A stretch of DNA of 64,000 bases from NCBI GenBank assembly GCA_023205875.1, contig CP060762.1:372001-436000 (forward strand), in the 5' to 3' direction. The translations under genes were made by a program, and so were the position numbers. A model generated the notes under the pieces. That model had not been told where the DNA came from. It worked only from the letters and a program-made list of their open reading frames with translations, and ran no database searches. This document shows, one piece after another, positions 18,906 to 30,083 of the stretch (position 1 is its first letter; each line of letters begins with the position of its first letter). Source of the stretch: Chloropicon primus. Lineage: Eukaryota; Chlorophyta; Chloropicophyceae; Chloropicales; Chloropicaceae.

Positions 18906-20219
18906 ATGAGGATGACGACGACGACTACGCGACGCGTGGGGAGGGCGGCCTTCCCTTGGTTCCCTTCCACCGCGAGGCGGTTACGAGGGTCGGTCCCTCG
19001 CTCGCGCTGCCGGGCCACGACGAGGGCGAAGCAGCCGACGGGATACGGTGGCTACTGGGAGGGCAGCAGCAGGAGGATGACTTGGCAGGACTCGTCCCCG
19101 TCCTCGTCGATCCCGCCGGCCAGCACCAACAGCAGCAGCAACAGCAGCAGCAGAAGCAGCGGCGGCGGCGGCGGGGGAAAGCAGCCGCCGTACTCCAAGT
19201 GCTTCACGGACCTGAGCGCCCTGCCGGATGGCCTGATCTCCTTGAAGAAGTCCCTCGAGCTGGACGGCGTCGCTCTCGCCATTGTGAACTTCGCTCCCGG
19301 GCAGGGGTACACCTTCACGCACAGCCACGACTTCCAGGAGGAGATCTACGTCTGCGTCCAGGGTAGGGGCCTGATGCAGCTGGACGGGGAGGTGCTCGGC
19401 ATGGAGCCCGGGGACGTCGTGAGGGTGTCGCCGGAGACGAGGAGGTCGGTGTACGCGACCGGGAGACTGGGGGGGACGGGCTACTCGATGAACCGCGTCC
19501 AGCTCCAGGAGCACTTCGTGCTTTACGTGTTCGGTGCGAGGCCCTCCGACGTGGAGGACGGCGCCCCCCACTACGACGACATCCCTTCGTGGTTCGCGGA
19601 CAAGGCTGGAATCTGGGAGAGGAACCAGATGCTCAAGGAGCGGTACGACAGGATGAACGTCTACAACGAGACCAACAACAACACGGAGAGGCGGAGGAGC
19701 ACGGACGAGCTCCACAGGACCAAGTTCATGGACGAACTGACCCGAAACGACGACGGGGAGGCCGCCACGACGTCGTCGTCGTCCGCCCACCAGCTCCTCG
19801 TGTCCTCCGTCCTCGTGGACTCCGAGAGGAAGAAGGTTCTCGTTTCCAGGTCCCCTGGCGACCCGGAGGGCAAAGGGTGGGAGATACCCGGAGGGGAGGT
19901 CGCCGACGACGAGATCGCGGAGGAGGCCCTTTCCAGGGAGCTCAAGAAGCAGCTCGGCGTCGAAGCCCACCTGGAGAGTTTCGAGTCCTTCGCCTTCAGC
20001 ACCACGAGGAGGCAGAGCGATGGTGTCCAGCTCGTGCACCTTGTCTACACCTGCAACGACTGGTTCGGCGAGCCCAAGGGGCTGAAGGGCCAGGAGGTGA
20101 GCTGGCTCCCCTTGTCCCAGCTCAAGGGGGGTGACGCGAGCCCCCTGTTGCGCCAGGTGGCCGCGAAAATCAAGCCTCTCTTGAGGCACAAGGCGAACAA
20201 GAAGGAAGTCTCCGGGTAG
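18906..20219 (+). CDS. Cupin-Nudix fusion protein, plastid-type presequence, degenerate Nudix box
   Basis: The 437-residue product starts at ATG 18906 (MRMTTTTTRRVGRAAF), followed by a basic Ser/Thr/Arg-rich leader typical of plastid import. A cupin barrel spans about residues 120-190: the metal-site His pair lies in THSHDFQEEIYV and the second motif in GDVVRVSPETRRSV, which lacks the usual final His. A polar linker with Asn/Asp/Ser runs follows. A Nudix domain covers about 297-435 (LVSSVLVDSERKKVLVSR onward). Its box near 329-352 keeps the leading GG, the first Glu and the RE pair, but the two metal-binding glutamates of the REUXEEXGU core are Lys and Gln. I infer a non-hydrolytic ligand-binding Nudix domain, perhaps a sensor. 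The pairing of cupin and Nudix domains is not one I know. Confidence 0.78.
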   Translation: MRMTTTTTRRVGRAAFPWFPSTARRLRGSVPRSRCRATTRAKQPTGYGGYWEGSSRRMTWQDSSPSSSIPPASTNSSSNSSSRSSGGGGGGKQPPYSKCFTDLSALPDGLISLKKSLELDGVALAIVNFAPGQGYTFTHSHDFQEEIYVCVQGRGLMQLDGEVLGMEPGDVVRVSPETRRSVYATGRLGGTGYSMNRVQLQEHFVLYVFGARPSDVEDGAPHYDDIPSWFADKAGIWERNQMLKERYDRMNVYNETNNNTERRRSTDELHRTKFMDELTRNDDGEAATTSSSSAHQLLVSSVLVDSERKKVLVSRSPGDPEGKGWEIPGGEVADDEIAEEALSRELKKQLGVEAHLESFESFAFSTTRRQSDGVQLVHLVYTCNDWFGEPKGLKGQEVSWLPLSQLKGGDASPLLRQVAAKIKPLLRHKANKKEVSG

Positions 20220-20598
20220 ATTAGGATTCGCCGCTGGACCGCTCCAGTTTTTAAGATTCACGGCAATAAAACCCCAATTGTGGGTGCTCATTTTCATTCA
20301 TCTCTTTTCTCAGTTCTTCCCCAAGGCCCCGTTGTCGCCATCGTCGTCGTTCCTTCCCCTCCTCCGGCCTCGACGCCCTGATCCAAGAACCAAGGTCAGA
20401 GACAGAAAGGGACGACGGCAAGAAGAGAGAGAGAGAGAGAGAGATCCCAGCATTCCTCCTTTCGATGCACCACACCGTTGCACGCCAATTCTTGTTCCAT
20501 CTTCAATCTTCAATCGCACCCTCACCTCACCTCCAGGTGTCCCTCCCTCCCCCGGTCATGGAGAGCAGGGAAGCCGAGGAGGCGGCGGTTGCAGAGCT
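20220..20598 (+). other. Leader of FCF2-like gene with overlapping upstream frame
   Basis: This 379-bp leader includes a 14-codon upstream reading frame, 20558-20602, whose TGA overlaps the FCF2 ATG as ATGA. A CTCCAG acceptor-like site at 20531-20536 may end a 5'-UTR intron. A GA repeat lies at 20424-20443. Confidence 0.5.
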
Positions 20599-21273
20599 AT
20601 GACAGCGAGAACGCGAAGGAACGCCGGAGGGGCGACGACGTCGCGGGGAGGGAACAACGAGGTTGAGGACCAGTCGCCCGCGGCAGAGCTCCTGGCCGCT
20701 GTGAAGAAGAGGAAGGAAGAACAAGCGGGTGGACTAAGAGGTGGAGAGGATGCGGCGGAAGGCATCGAGTGGCGTTCGACCTGGAAGCCCTCGACCGGCC
20801 TTCCGGGTGCACTGGACGCGGCTACTGCGGCGAAAGAGAGCTTCGAGGTCCTCCTCAAGTCCCGCAATGAGGAGTCCTTCCGCCGCCAGAAAGCCATCAA
20901 GGCCCACGCCGAGATCCCGGAGCAGGAGATCACTCCGGAAGTGAAGCGTGACTTCAGACTCCTCAAGCTTCGTGGCGTGATGGATCCCAAGAGGTTCTAC
21001 AAGGGCTCGGACGAGCGCAAGATTCCGAAGCGGTTCCAGTGGGGGCGAGTGATCGAAGGACCGACGGAGTTCTACTCCAGCAGGATGACGAAAAAGGAGA
21101 GGAAGCAGACGCTGACGGAGGAGATATTGGCAGACAATGCTGTCACGACGTACAGGAAACGAAAGTTCGGGGAGCTTCAGGCCGAGGCAAGGAAGAGTGC
21201 CACCCGACAAGGAAGCAAGCAGCCCAAGAGGAAGCCTCGGAAGAGGACCAGCCACAAGGGCTACAGGGGGTAA
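20599..21273 (+). CDS. FCF2: FCF2-like pre-rRNA processing factor
   Basis: The 224-residue protein matches FCF2 (human DNTTIP2 C-terminus), a nucleolar factor needed for early cleavages of pre-18S rRNA within the SSU processome. The conserved block starts near residue 56 with a Trp-x-Pro motif and includes VKRDFRLLKLRGVMDPKRF, then EGPTEFYSSRMTKKERK, the family signature, and a Lys/Arg-rich nuclear tail. The start at 20599 is the first ATG in frame; the reading frame is open upstream without an ATG. A short upstream frame ends on this start codon (ATGA), so translation may depend on reinitiation. MRT4 at 47395 is another ribosome-assembly factor in the window, but the two are not linked. It is convergent with TadA. 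Confidence 0.85.
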   Translation: MTARTRRNAGGATTSRGGNNEVEDQSPAAELLAAVKKRKEEQAGGLRGGEDAAEGIEWRSTWKPSTGLPGALDAATAAKESFEVLLKSRNEESFRRQKAIKAHAEIPEQEITPEVKRDFRLLKLRGVMDPKRFYKGSDERKIPKRFQWGRVIEGPTEFYSSRMTKKERKQTLTEEILADNAVTTYRKRKFGELQAEARKSATRQGSKQPKRKPRKRTSHKGYRG

Positions 21274-21413
21274 GGGCCAAGCTCGCTGCCGCTTGCCCGC
21301 GGAAACGGACGCGCAAGCTGGTGTTGACGTTGTTGACGGGATACAGGCCTACTCTATAATTGTAGTACAAACGGAGAAGAAAAATAGTATTCTTATCGAA
21401 CGCACCAGGCGTT

Positions 21414-22049
21414 TCACCGTGGCACATCACTGGAGCCAGCGTTGTCGTTCTCGGCCCTCCTCCGCCGGAAGAATTCCTTGAGAAGGAGGGAGCACTCCTC
21501 CTCCAGGACGTTCCTCGACACTTGCACGGACAAGTGATACGGATGCTTCGTCTCCCCTGAGCCCCTCAACAGGCTTATCCAAGACCCATCCGCGCCGAGC
21601 TGCTTGTTCGGTGCCCCCCAAACGACACGGCCCACCCTGGACTGCAGAAGAGCCCCGACACACATCGGGCAAGGCTCAAGGGTCACGAAAAGCGTCGTGT
21701 CCAGGAGGCGCCAGGACTCCTGGGACTTGGAAGCCTTCCTCAAGCAAAGCATCTCCGCGTGGTTTGTCGGGTCGTTCGTCGTCTCCACCGTGTTGTGGGC
21801 CCTCGCGATGACGTCGCCGTGAGAGTCAATCATGACGGCGCCCACCGGAACCTCTCCCTTGTCCCGCGCCTTCTCTGCCTCCTCCAGCGCCAGCCACATG
21901 TAGTGCTCGTCATCCTCGCGAGGTGATGAGCGAACCTCGCGGAGAGAGGGGTGCCTCCGTCGCAGCGCCGTTCGGACCGGTCGCGCAATCCCCAAAGGCC
22001 GAAGGAGGAGGGCCACGCCACCCCGTCCAACCCGCGCCATGCCGAACAT
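21414..22049 (-). CDS. TADA: tRNA-specific adenosine deaminase, organellar type
   Basis: The 211-residue protein has the complete bacterial-type TadA core. The zinc and proton-shuttle motif HAE lies in NHAEMLCLRKA, the two zinc cysteines are in PCPMC, and the GEVPVGAV strand is conserved. The enzyme deaminates A34 to inosine in tRNA-Arg(ACG), required for reading all CGN codons in plastids. The first 45 residues (MFGMARVGRGGVALLLRP) are basic and free of acids, fitting a transit peptide. The start is ATG 22049; the codon before it is GTG. A cytosolic ADAT2-like role is less likely because of the leader. It lies head-to-tail after the Kelch gene on the same strand, with a 328-bp gap. Confidence 0.85.
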   Translation of the reverse strand: MFGMARVGRGGVALLLRPLGIARPVRTALRRRHPSLREVRSSPREDDEHYMWLALEEAEKARDKGEVPVGAVMIDSHGDVIARAHNTVETTNDPTNHAEMLCLRKASKSQESWRLLDTTLFVTLEPCPMCVGALLQSRVGRVVWGAPNKQLGADGSWISLLRGSGETKHPYHLSVQVSRNVLEEECSLLLKEFFRRRRAENDNAGSSDVPR

Positions 22050-22377
22050 CACGGCCCCCTGTGGTGGTGGTCGTGCCCTCCTCGTCCTCCTGGTGATGGC
22101 GAGGAAAGCAGCAGCTTGGCCTAGATAAGAATAGGAATAGGATGATGCTGAGGAAGAAGATGGATGGTGGAGGGGGTGATGAAGACACTGAAGGACTGAG
22201 GGAGTGCATCTTCACCCCCACTCGCTCACTCGCTCGCTCACTCACTCTGGTGATGAAGAGACTAACGGAGGAAAGTTTGTTTCCTTGTTCGTGTGTCACA
22301 TAACCTGCTTCCGCCGTGAGGCTGGAAGGGAGCAGGGCAGAGAATCGTAGCAGGGCGGGGTACAATACATAGATATG
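22050..22377. other. Intergenic region between TadA and Kelch genes
   Basis: This 328-bp stretch between two minus-strand genes contains a run of CTCACT/CTCGCT units (22219-22246) and nothing else I can name. It should include the TadA promoter. Confidence 0.35.
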
Positions 22378-23841
22378 TCAGAATTGGCTCACGTTGAGGG
22401 AGGCCGCAACACACGCGTGGTAAGATACAGGCATTCGCAGCTTGTGGCAAATCACCCACTTGTTCTCCTTGGTCGAAAACTGCTCCACTTTGTCCGTGAA
22501 GACGACTGTGGGGACTTTGCCGGGGCTGAAGACGTCCTGGTTCTCCTCGAAGCTCCCCCCGATGACGGTGAGGACGCCGTTCCACACGGTCATGGACGCG
22601 TGGAAGCGGCCTTGATTGAGGTCGGGCATCCTGGTCCACTTCTCGCCGTCGAACACCTCGACGGTGCTGAGCGTCTGCTTGTGCTCGTTCTGGCCTCCAG
22701 CAACGACGAGGCGGCCGTTCCAAGTGCAGTAAGCGGCCCCGACCCTCGCATCGGCCATGCTGGGAATGACGCCCCACTCCTCCGTCTCGGGATCAAAGGA
22801 CTCGCATTCCCTCACCACCTCGAAGACCGTGTGGAGTCGATACTCGAAAGTGTACCTGTTGCGGACGCTGGAGGAGGCTCGAGGGATTTCCCCGCCCGCC
22901 AGCACGATTTTCCCGCCCACAACGCCACAACTCGCGAAGATCCTGTCCATTGTGTCTATGTCCAGGTGCTCCCTCGCCCCCTGCACCCAGCCAGGCCCGG
23001 CCGCCCCCGCCCCTTGGTCGGAAGCGCCGCAGACGTCGAGGTACTCGTAGAAGGGCAACCCGTTCTCAACCTCCTCCGTGATGGTGCGAGTGGAAGCCAC
23101 CTCGGCGTGAGCGCCCCCAAAGACGTAGAGCCTCCCCCTGTGAGCCACGCCGCAACATCCGTGCCTCCTGATGTTCATGCTGGGAAGCTTGATCCACTCC
23201 CCGGTGAGCGAGTCGTAAGACACCGCCGTCTTGAGAGGCGACCCGACGCTTGGGTGGTCGTCGACCCCGCCCGCGAACACGACGGAGCCGGGCAGGGGGT
23301 ACATCACCGCGGAGTCTATGCGGGGGCTCGGAAGCTTCGAGGCCTGCAGCCAATACGCCCTCGTGGTAGAGAAGTGCCTGCAGAACACGTTCGCAAAGGT
23401 CTTCTGGCGATACCCCGAGAAGACGAGAAGGCTCTGGCAGTACCCCACGAGATGCCTCGCGACATTGAGAAAGATCTCGTCGTTGTCCCCGAGCCCCTCC
23501 CCCAGCTGCTCCTTGAGCCTGTAGTGCCTCTCAATGCAGTGGAAGATGAACTCCTCCCGGCTGTCTCCGTGGGCCAGGGAGAAGCAGCAGGACAGGGGAA
23601 CCACGCAATCGAACTCCGTGTAAGACAGCGGGTACGCCTTGTGGTTCGTGGTCTTGCACTGCACGACCGCCAGGCGCTTCTTCACCACCTCCTTCACGTG
23701 CCCCCACTTCCTGTCCACCTCGTTTCCACCCGAACCCCCAGTCAGGACGACGACCTTATCCCCCACTCCCACCCTCGAGGGACTCAAGCGACATAATGCC
23801 CATCGCCTGAGGGCTTCCTCGTCCATCTCACCTTGGGCCAT
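22378..23841 (-). CDS. Kelch-repeat protein
   Basis: The 487-residue protein has an N-terminal region of about 160 residues that I do not recognise, followed by Kelch repeats. At least four repeat units are visible from their Gly-Gly pairs and spaced aromatics: VVFAGGVDD, LYVFGGAHA, IVLAGGEIP, LVVAGGQNE and LTVIGGSFE, so a five- to six-blade propeller is likely. No clear F-box or BTB domain is present, although the N-terminal segment (RWALCRLSPSRVGVG) could hide a diverged one. Kelch propellers bind protein partners, often as substrate receptors of ubiquitin ligases; the partner is unknown. The start ATG is at 23841. The gene is intronless and its GC-rich codon use matches its neighbours. Confidence 0.8.
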   Translation of the reverse strand: MAQGEMDEEALRRWALCRLSPSRVGVGDKVVVLTGGSGGNEVDRKWGHVKEVVKKRLAVVQCKTTNHKAYPLSYTEFDCVVPLSCCFSLAHGDSREEFIFHCIERHYRLKEQLGEGLGDNDEIFLNVARHLVGYCQSLLVFSGYRQKTFANVFCRHFSTTRAYWLQASKLPSPRIDSAVMYPLPGSVVFAGGVDDHPSVGSPLKTAVSYDSLTGEWIKLPSMNIRRHGCCGVAHRGRLYVFGGAHAEVASTRTITEEVENGLPFYEYLDVCGASDQGAGAAGPGWVQGAREHLDIDTMDRIFASCGVVGGKIVLAGGEIPRASSSVRNRYTFEYRLHTVFEVVRECESFDPETEEWGVIPSMADARVGAAYCTWNGRLVVAGGQNEHKQTLSTVEVFDGEKWTRMPDLNQGRFHASMTVWNGVLTVIGGSFEENQDVFSPGKVPTVVFTDKVEQFSTKENKWVICHKLRMPVSYHACVAASLNVSQF

Positions 23842-24722
23842 CCCACTGCTAGAGCCTCGTTCCCCCGCTGCTCACCCTTCACAGCAGGTGGTCGGCCATC
23901 ATCAGTATTATAATTAGTATCATCGTCATCGTCATCAATCAACAACACAACACCGTCGTCGTCATCGCTGCCTCCCCGTGATCACAGACTTCTGCAGAGG
24001 CGCAACAGGGACCCAGTGGCGTGGTCCCGAGCCACCCTGCGCTCCACAAAGGACAGTCCAACACCTTCACCTTTGCCCACAGGGATTGAGATGGGATTGG
24101 CCTACTCCACTCCAAGGGTAATGCCCACTGGAAAAGCGATGCGGTACGATGCGATGCGATGTGGTACGATGCGATTTGGTACGATGCGGTGCCGCACCGG
24201 ATGATGGAATGGGATGCTTCAGGACCTGCCCGGCAATTGGACGAGGACCGCGCCCACTGACTCAAGAGGTTTGCTCGAGGAGGGCGAGAAACTAAAATAA
24301 AATCAACGAAAGCGCCTTGTGTATAATTAACGTCACGTACGGAATGCTGGAAAAGGATTGAGAAAATATCTTTTTTCGATGAGGGACAAAAAAGCGAAAA
24401 GGGGCGAACTCATAACGGACGTCGCCTGACTTGAGTCTGAAGTAAGGTAAGGTGACGGAGGTCGAAGCGGGGTGGGGTCCGGAAGCGTGATCCCTCGGTT
24501 CCACTCGGTTCCACTCGGTTCCGCCTCCTCCTCCCCATTTTGTCGAGGAAAACGGAAGGATGGGTTTGCGAAACCTTGAAGCAAGAGAGGTCGGTTTGAC
24601 TGAAGAGTTCGTAACGTTTTTTTTCCTTTGGTTTGCTCAGGCTAGGGTAACGCGTTGCGAGGCAGGGAGCAGGTGTTGGGGAGAGGGACGACAGCGACGA
24701 GAACGACGAGGGGACGGAGGGG
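23842..24722. repeat. Intergenic region with short tandem repeats
   Basis: The 881-bp divergent gap between the Kelch and ThiC genes has two small tandem arrays. At 24136-24192 a GATGCGATG/GGTACGATGC pattern repeats about six times with small changes, and at 24499-24524 the 10-mer CGGTTCCACT is repeated. A related GATGTGATGTGATAC array lies at 61640-61682. No gene is visible. Confidence 0.5.
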
Positions 24723-26701
<1,979 letters not shown>

Positions 26702-26859
26702 TCAAAAGTCTTCTTCTCCTTTCGCCAGACGATGTGGCATTCACCTTGCCAACCAAAGAGAGGGAAGGCGTTTTCGGCGTTCCCTCTTCATCCATGAAGT
26801 GATAGTTTACAATGTAGCTATTCTTTTTTGCTCCTTTCAATTCGTTCCACTCCCTTGTC

Positions 26860-27600
26860 CTAAAAGCCTCCTCGCCCAAAGCCTCCTCGCCCCCTTCCCC
26901 GGCCTCTTCCTCTTCCGCCTGAACTCACGTTGATGGTCCCTCCCCGGCCAATTACGAACTTTCCTCTGGACTTTGGATCGATTCGCTTGAAAATCGGGGC
27001 GTTCTTCAACATATCCGGCGCTATCACGTACCTCACTTTGCTTCCACGGATAAAAGCCTTTGCTAGGTGCGTCACGCGTCCGTCCTAGATGCCACACAGC
27101 AACACACGGTTCGAGTCAGAACAAGGCGGACAGCCAAACGCGTCACCACAGACCACTTACCCTCGCTGTCGCAGTGACGTTCTCAAGCTGACAGTTCCAG
27201 TTGTCCTCGGAGTTCTGGACGGGAAAGAAGGGAGAAGCAGCAGGTTTCTTCAAGTAAGTCATTTTGTCGTAGCCAAAAGAGCCGAGAGGGCGACCCACTT
27301 ACCTTCAGCATGCCTCTGAACGTTTCCCCCGTCTTCAGTTCCAGCTGAGGGTTGAAAAAAACAAGAGAAAAGACGAAAGATCGAAACCCGTCAGAATCAC
27401 TTCATTGGTCGCAACTTCCTCCCAGGGAGGCGGGCGCTTGACACCACACACAAACACACACAGACACACACGGTGCGATCGCTCCTTGCTCCGCCGTCCT
27501 TCCCCAAGGGCAAAATCCATGCCGAACATACCGTAACTATGTGCCCTTCCGCTTCGTGAAGGAGCTTCACCGGGATGCCCACACCTTTGGTCACCGACAT
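26860..27600 (-). CDS. SNRPD3: Small nuclear ribonucleoprotein Sm D3
   Basis: Four exons (27532-27600, 27303-27344, 27161-27214, 26860-27084) join in phase 0 throughout, giving 129 residues. Each donor is GTAAG or GTATG and each acceptor ends in AG. The product is the Sm-core subunit D3 of spliceosomal snRNPs. The N-terminus GVGIPVKLLHEAEGHIVT and the Sm1 block form the first two exons, NWNCQLENV lies in the third, and the Sm2 motif IRGSKVRYVIAPDMLKNAP in the fourth. The tail is Arg-Gly-rich (RGRGRGRGGFGRGGF), a target of arginine methylation. It is the most intron-rich gene in the window: three introns of 187, 88 and 76 nt in under 400 coding bases. It is convergent with ThiC and divergent from the MATH-BTB gene. 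Confidence 0.93.
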
Positions 27601-28197
27601 CGCGTTCCCCTTCTTCCTTCGCCACAAAGATTCTTGACACAAGAGAGACAAAGAGAGAGAGAGAGACACACACAGAGAGAGAGAGAGACAGAGAGATGTT
27701 CCAATTCAGTTCCAAAGGGTTCCTCTCCTCGACAAAAACGCCGCTCGGGCTTGTCCTCCTCCACACACACACACACAAAAAAAACAGAGAGAGAGAGAGA
27801 GAGGGTACGCGTGTCGTGACGTATCCTCGCATCGCTTCCTCTGTCCTCTTTGCTCCTCGCTTTCCTGTCCGACCTCCGCCTCTTACCCTCTTTCGATCGC
27901 GATCGATGATCCGCGAGCCGCCTCGCTGTTGTGATCGATGGATGGGGGGAGTGATCGATCGGTCGTCGAACGAAACCGAAACGGACGAGGACGAAGGGGA
28001 AGAGGACGCGACGCGCGCGGAGGGGGACAAGGGGGCACGCGAACGAAGTGACCCAAGCCGCTTCCAAAGGAACCCACACGGAGCGTTCTCTCTCTCACTC
28101 GCGCGGTGCGGTGCGGTGTCAAACGAAAGACGACGACGACGGGAAGGGCCACGTGAAGAAGGGACGTGCTTTGGGATGGCGCACGCCGTTCGCTCCT

Positions 28198-28231
<34 letters not shown>

Positions 28232-28361
28232 GAAGGAGGGAGGCGTTACGAGAGTTGCGCGCGTGCGTGCGCTTTCGTTTTGTTCTCTCTCTCCTTGCTT
28301 GTTTTCGGGAAAGGAAAGGGAAAGAAAAGACGAAGGAAGGAAAGAAAGAGAAAGGGGTAAG
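27601..28361. repeat. Divergent intergenic region rich in GA and CA microsatellites
   Basis: The 761-bp gap contains GA and CA/GA tracts at 27650-27694, CA at 27762-27780, GA at 27786-27803 and 28198-28220, the last followed by a G run (28221-28232). GATCGATC clusters lie at 27896-27961. The 5' leaders of both divergent genes lie here. No gene is visible. Confidence 0.55.
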
Positions 28362-30083
28362 ATGGACGTGGTGTTGGGAGGCGAGGGAGGGAGCGAGGTG
28401 GACAACCCGTTCAACTCGAAGACCTTGACGGAGACGGTGGTGGGAGAGCACGAGCACACGATAGTCGGGTACAGCTTGCTGAAGGGCATCGGGGATGGTG
28501 AGCCCATAGCGAGCGACAGGTTCACGGTCGGGGGCCACGAGTGGGTTCTTTTGTTTTATCCCGACGGGAAGAAGAGCAGTGCGGACGTCTCGGGCGCCCA
28601 CCACTCGCACCCGAACTTGCTGGGCCACTTCCACCACGGGAGGCCGCAGACGGCGAGGCGGGCGCAGGGCCAGCCAGCGATTCCCCCCAGCCCCGCGGAG
28701 GGACAGAGAGACCCGACCGCGAGGGCGGAGAGGGGGCAAGAGAGGGGCCACAGGGGGACACCGCCGGATTCCAGGGTGGACTACAACGACGGGTCCCCTT
28801 ACGCCGGGGCAGCCGCGGGCCAGCTCACGCCGACTCGGGGCGGCGACGGCACCAACAACGCGCGCAGGGACAACAACAACGCTGGCGAGGACCTTCAGCC
28901 ACAGTTGCCGCAGGTTCCGCCGCAGGCTACCCATGGTGCCCATGGCTACAGAATCTTCCACTCTCAGAGGATTCTCCCTCACATGATTCCCCACCCCCAC
29001 GAAGCTCCCCACTTTCAGATCAGGAGGGAGAGCGAGGTGCAGTACGCCGCTCTTTTCGTGGCCCTCATCGGGGAAAGGTCAAAGCCCCTCGGCGTCGTGC
29101 AAACGAGCGAAGGCCAGATCGTGAGGGCTTTCCACCACTTCACGCTGGTCGACCAGTCCGGGGGAGGGCGGGACATCACCAAGGGAAGGAGGAGAGAGCA
29201 GGGAGCGGTCAAGATCAGTTGCGCCCGCCAGGACCCCAACGCAAGGAACTGCCACGGGTACAGGAAGTTCATCAAGCGCAATATCTTGGAGAATCCAGAC
29301 TCGGGGTATTTGTTGAACGACACCATCAAGATCAAGTACAAGATTGAGCTGGTAGTGATGTCTGGCGGGGCGTTCTGCCGACCCGACCCCGAAGCCGTGC
29401 TCCCCACTGTTGAGATCCCTGAACCGAGGCTCAGCGAGGACCTTGGCGGTCTCCTGAAGAGTGGCGAGAACTCCGACTTCACCTTCGTAGTGGAAGGGGA
29501 AGAGATGCCAGCGCACCGTCTTATCGTGGCCTCCAGGTCTCCCGTGTTCAAGGCCCTCCTTGAGAACGACATGATGGAGGGCAAGGCGAAGAAGATCGAT
29601 ATCGTTGATGTCAGGGCTCCGGCTTTTCAGATTCTTCTGCATTTTGTGTACACGGACTCCCTCCCTCCTGAGGTTTCTGGGGATAACTTGGAGGTCACCA
29701 TGGCCCAGCACTTGCTGGCGGCCGCGGACCGGTTCGAGCTCCCAAGGCTGAGGGCGATCTGCGAGAAGCACCTGTGCGAGACTGTGGACATTGCGAACGC
29801 GGCCACGACCCTCACCCTCGCGGACGAGAACCACGCCACTGAGCTCAAGAGGCACTGCCTGGAGTTCGTGGCGCAGAACCTGAGCAACGTCATGGTCACG
29901 AGCGGGTTTGAGTACATGGTGCAGAGGTGCCCGCACTTGCAAAGGGCTATTCTCGAGGCCTGCTCCAAGGACATGTCCCGCTTGCCAAGCCCGGACGGCC
30001 ACGGAAAGAGAAGGGACTGGGACCACGACCAGCCCGGGAGCTCCTCCAAAGGCGAGAGGAGGGTGAGATTCCGCCTCAAGTAG
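28362..30083 (+). CDS. MATH-BTB protein (SPOP/BPM-like CUL3 adaptor)
   Basis: The 573-residue protein has a MATH domain followed by BTB and BACK-like regions, the layout of SPOP and plant BPM proteins, which bring substrates to CUL3 ubiquitin ligases. The MATH half begins with EHTIVGYSLLKGIGDG and GHEWVLLFYPDGKK, and resumes with YAALFVALIG and HHFTLVDQSG. Between them (about residues 74-216) lies a His/Pro/Gly-rich segment of about 140 residues that typical MATH domains lack. The BTB domain spans about 370-476 (SDFTFVVEGEEMPAHRLIVASRSPVF written here in parts: SDFTFVVEGE, AHRLIVASRS). The start ATG at 28362 follows a purine-rich leader. The insert is in frame and without stops; it may be a real loop or a retained intron, though I see no good donor. 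Confidence 0.88.
   Translation: MDVVLGGEGGSEVDNPFNSKTLTETVVGEHEHTIVGYSLLKGIGDGEPIASDRFTVGGHEWVLLFYPDGKKSSADVSGAHHSHPNLLGHFHHGRPQTARRAQGQPAIPPSPAEGQRDPTARAERGQERGHRGTPPDSRVDYNDGSPYAGAAAGQLTPTRGGDGTNNARRDNNNAGEDLQPQLPQVPPQATHGAHGYRIFHSQRILPHMIPHPHEAPHFQIRRESEVQYAALFVALIGERSKPLGVVQTSEGQIVRAFHHFTLVDQSGGGRDITKGRRREQGAVKISCARQDPNARNCHGYRKFIKRNILENPDSGYLLNDTIKIKYKIELVVMSGGAFCRPDPEAVLPTVEIPEPRLSEDLGGLLKSGENSDFTFVVEGEEMPAHRLIVASRSPVFKALLENDMMEGKAKKIDIVDVRAPAFQILLHFVYTDSLPPEVSGDNLEVTMAQHLLAAADRFELPRLRAICEKHLCETVDIANAATTLTLADENHATELKRHCLEFVAQNLSNVMVTSGFEYMVQRCPHLQRAILEACSKDMSRLPSPDGHGKRRDWDHDQPGSSSKGERRVRFRLK

Noticed and set aside
22375-23796. A 473-codon open frame antisense to the Kelch gene
   Set aside because: The minus strand has regular Kelch motifs; the plus-strand frame has none and starts without a good context.
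27100-27120. GGTTCGAGTC, a tRNA B-box-like sequence
   Set aside because: No A box, anticodon stem or acceptor stem fits around it; it lies in an SmD3 intron.
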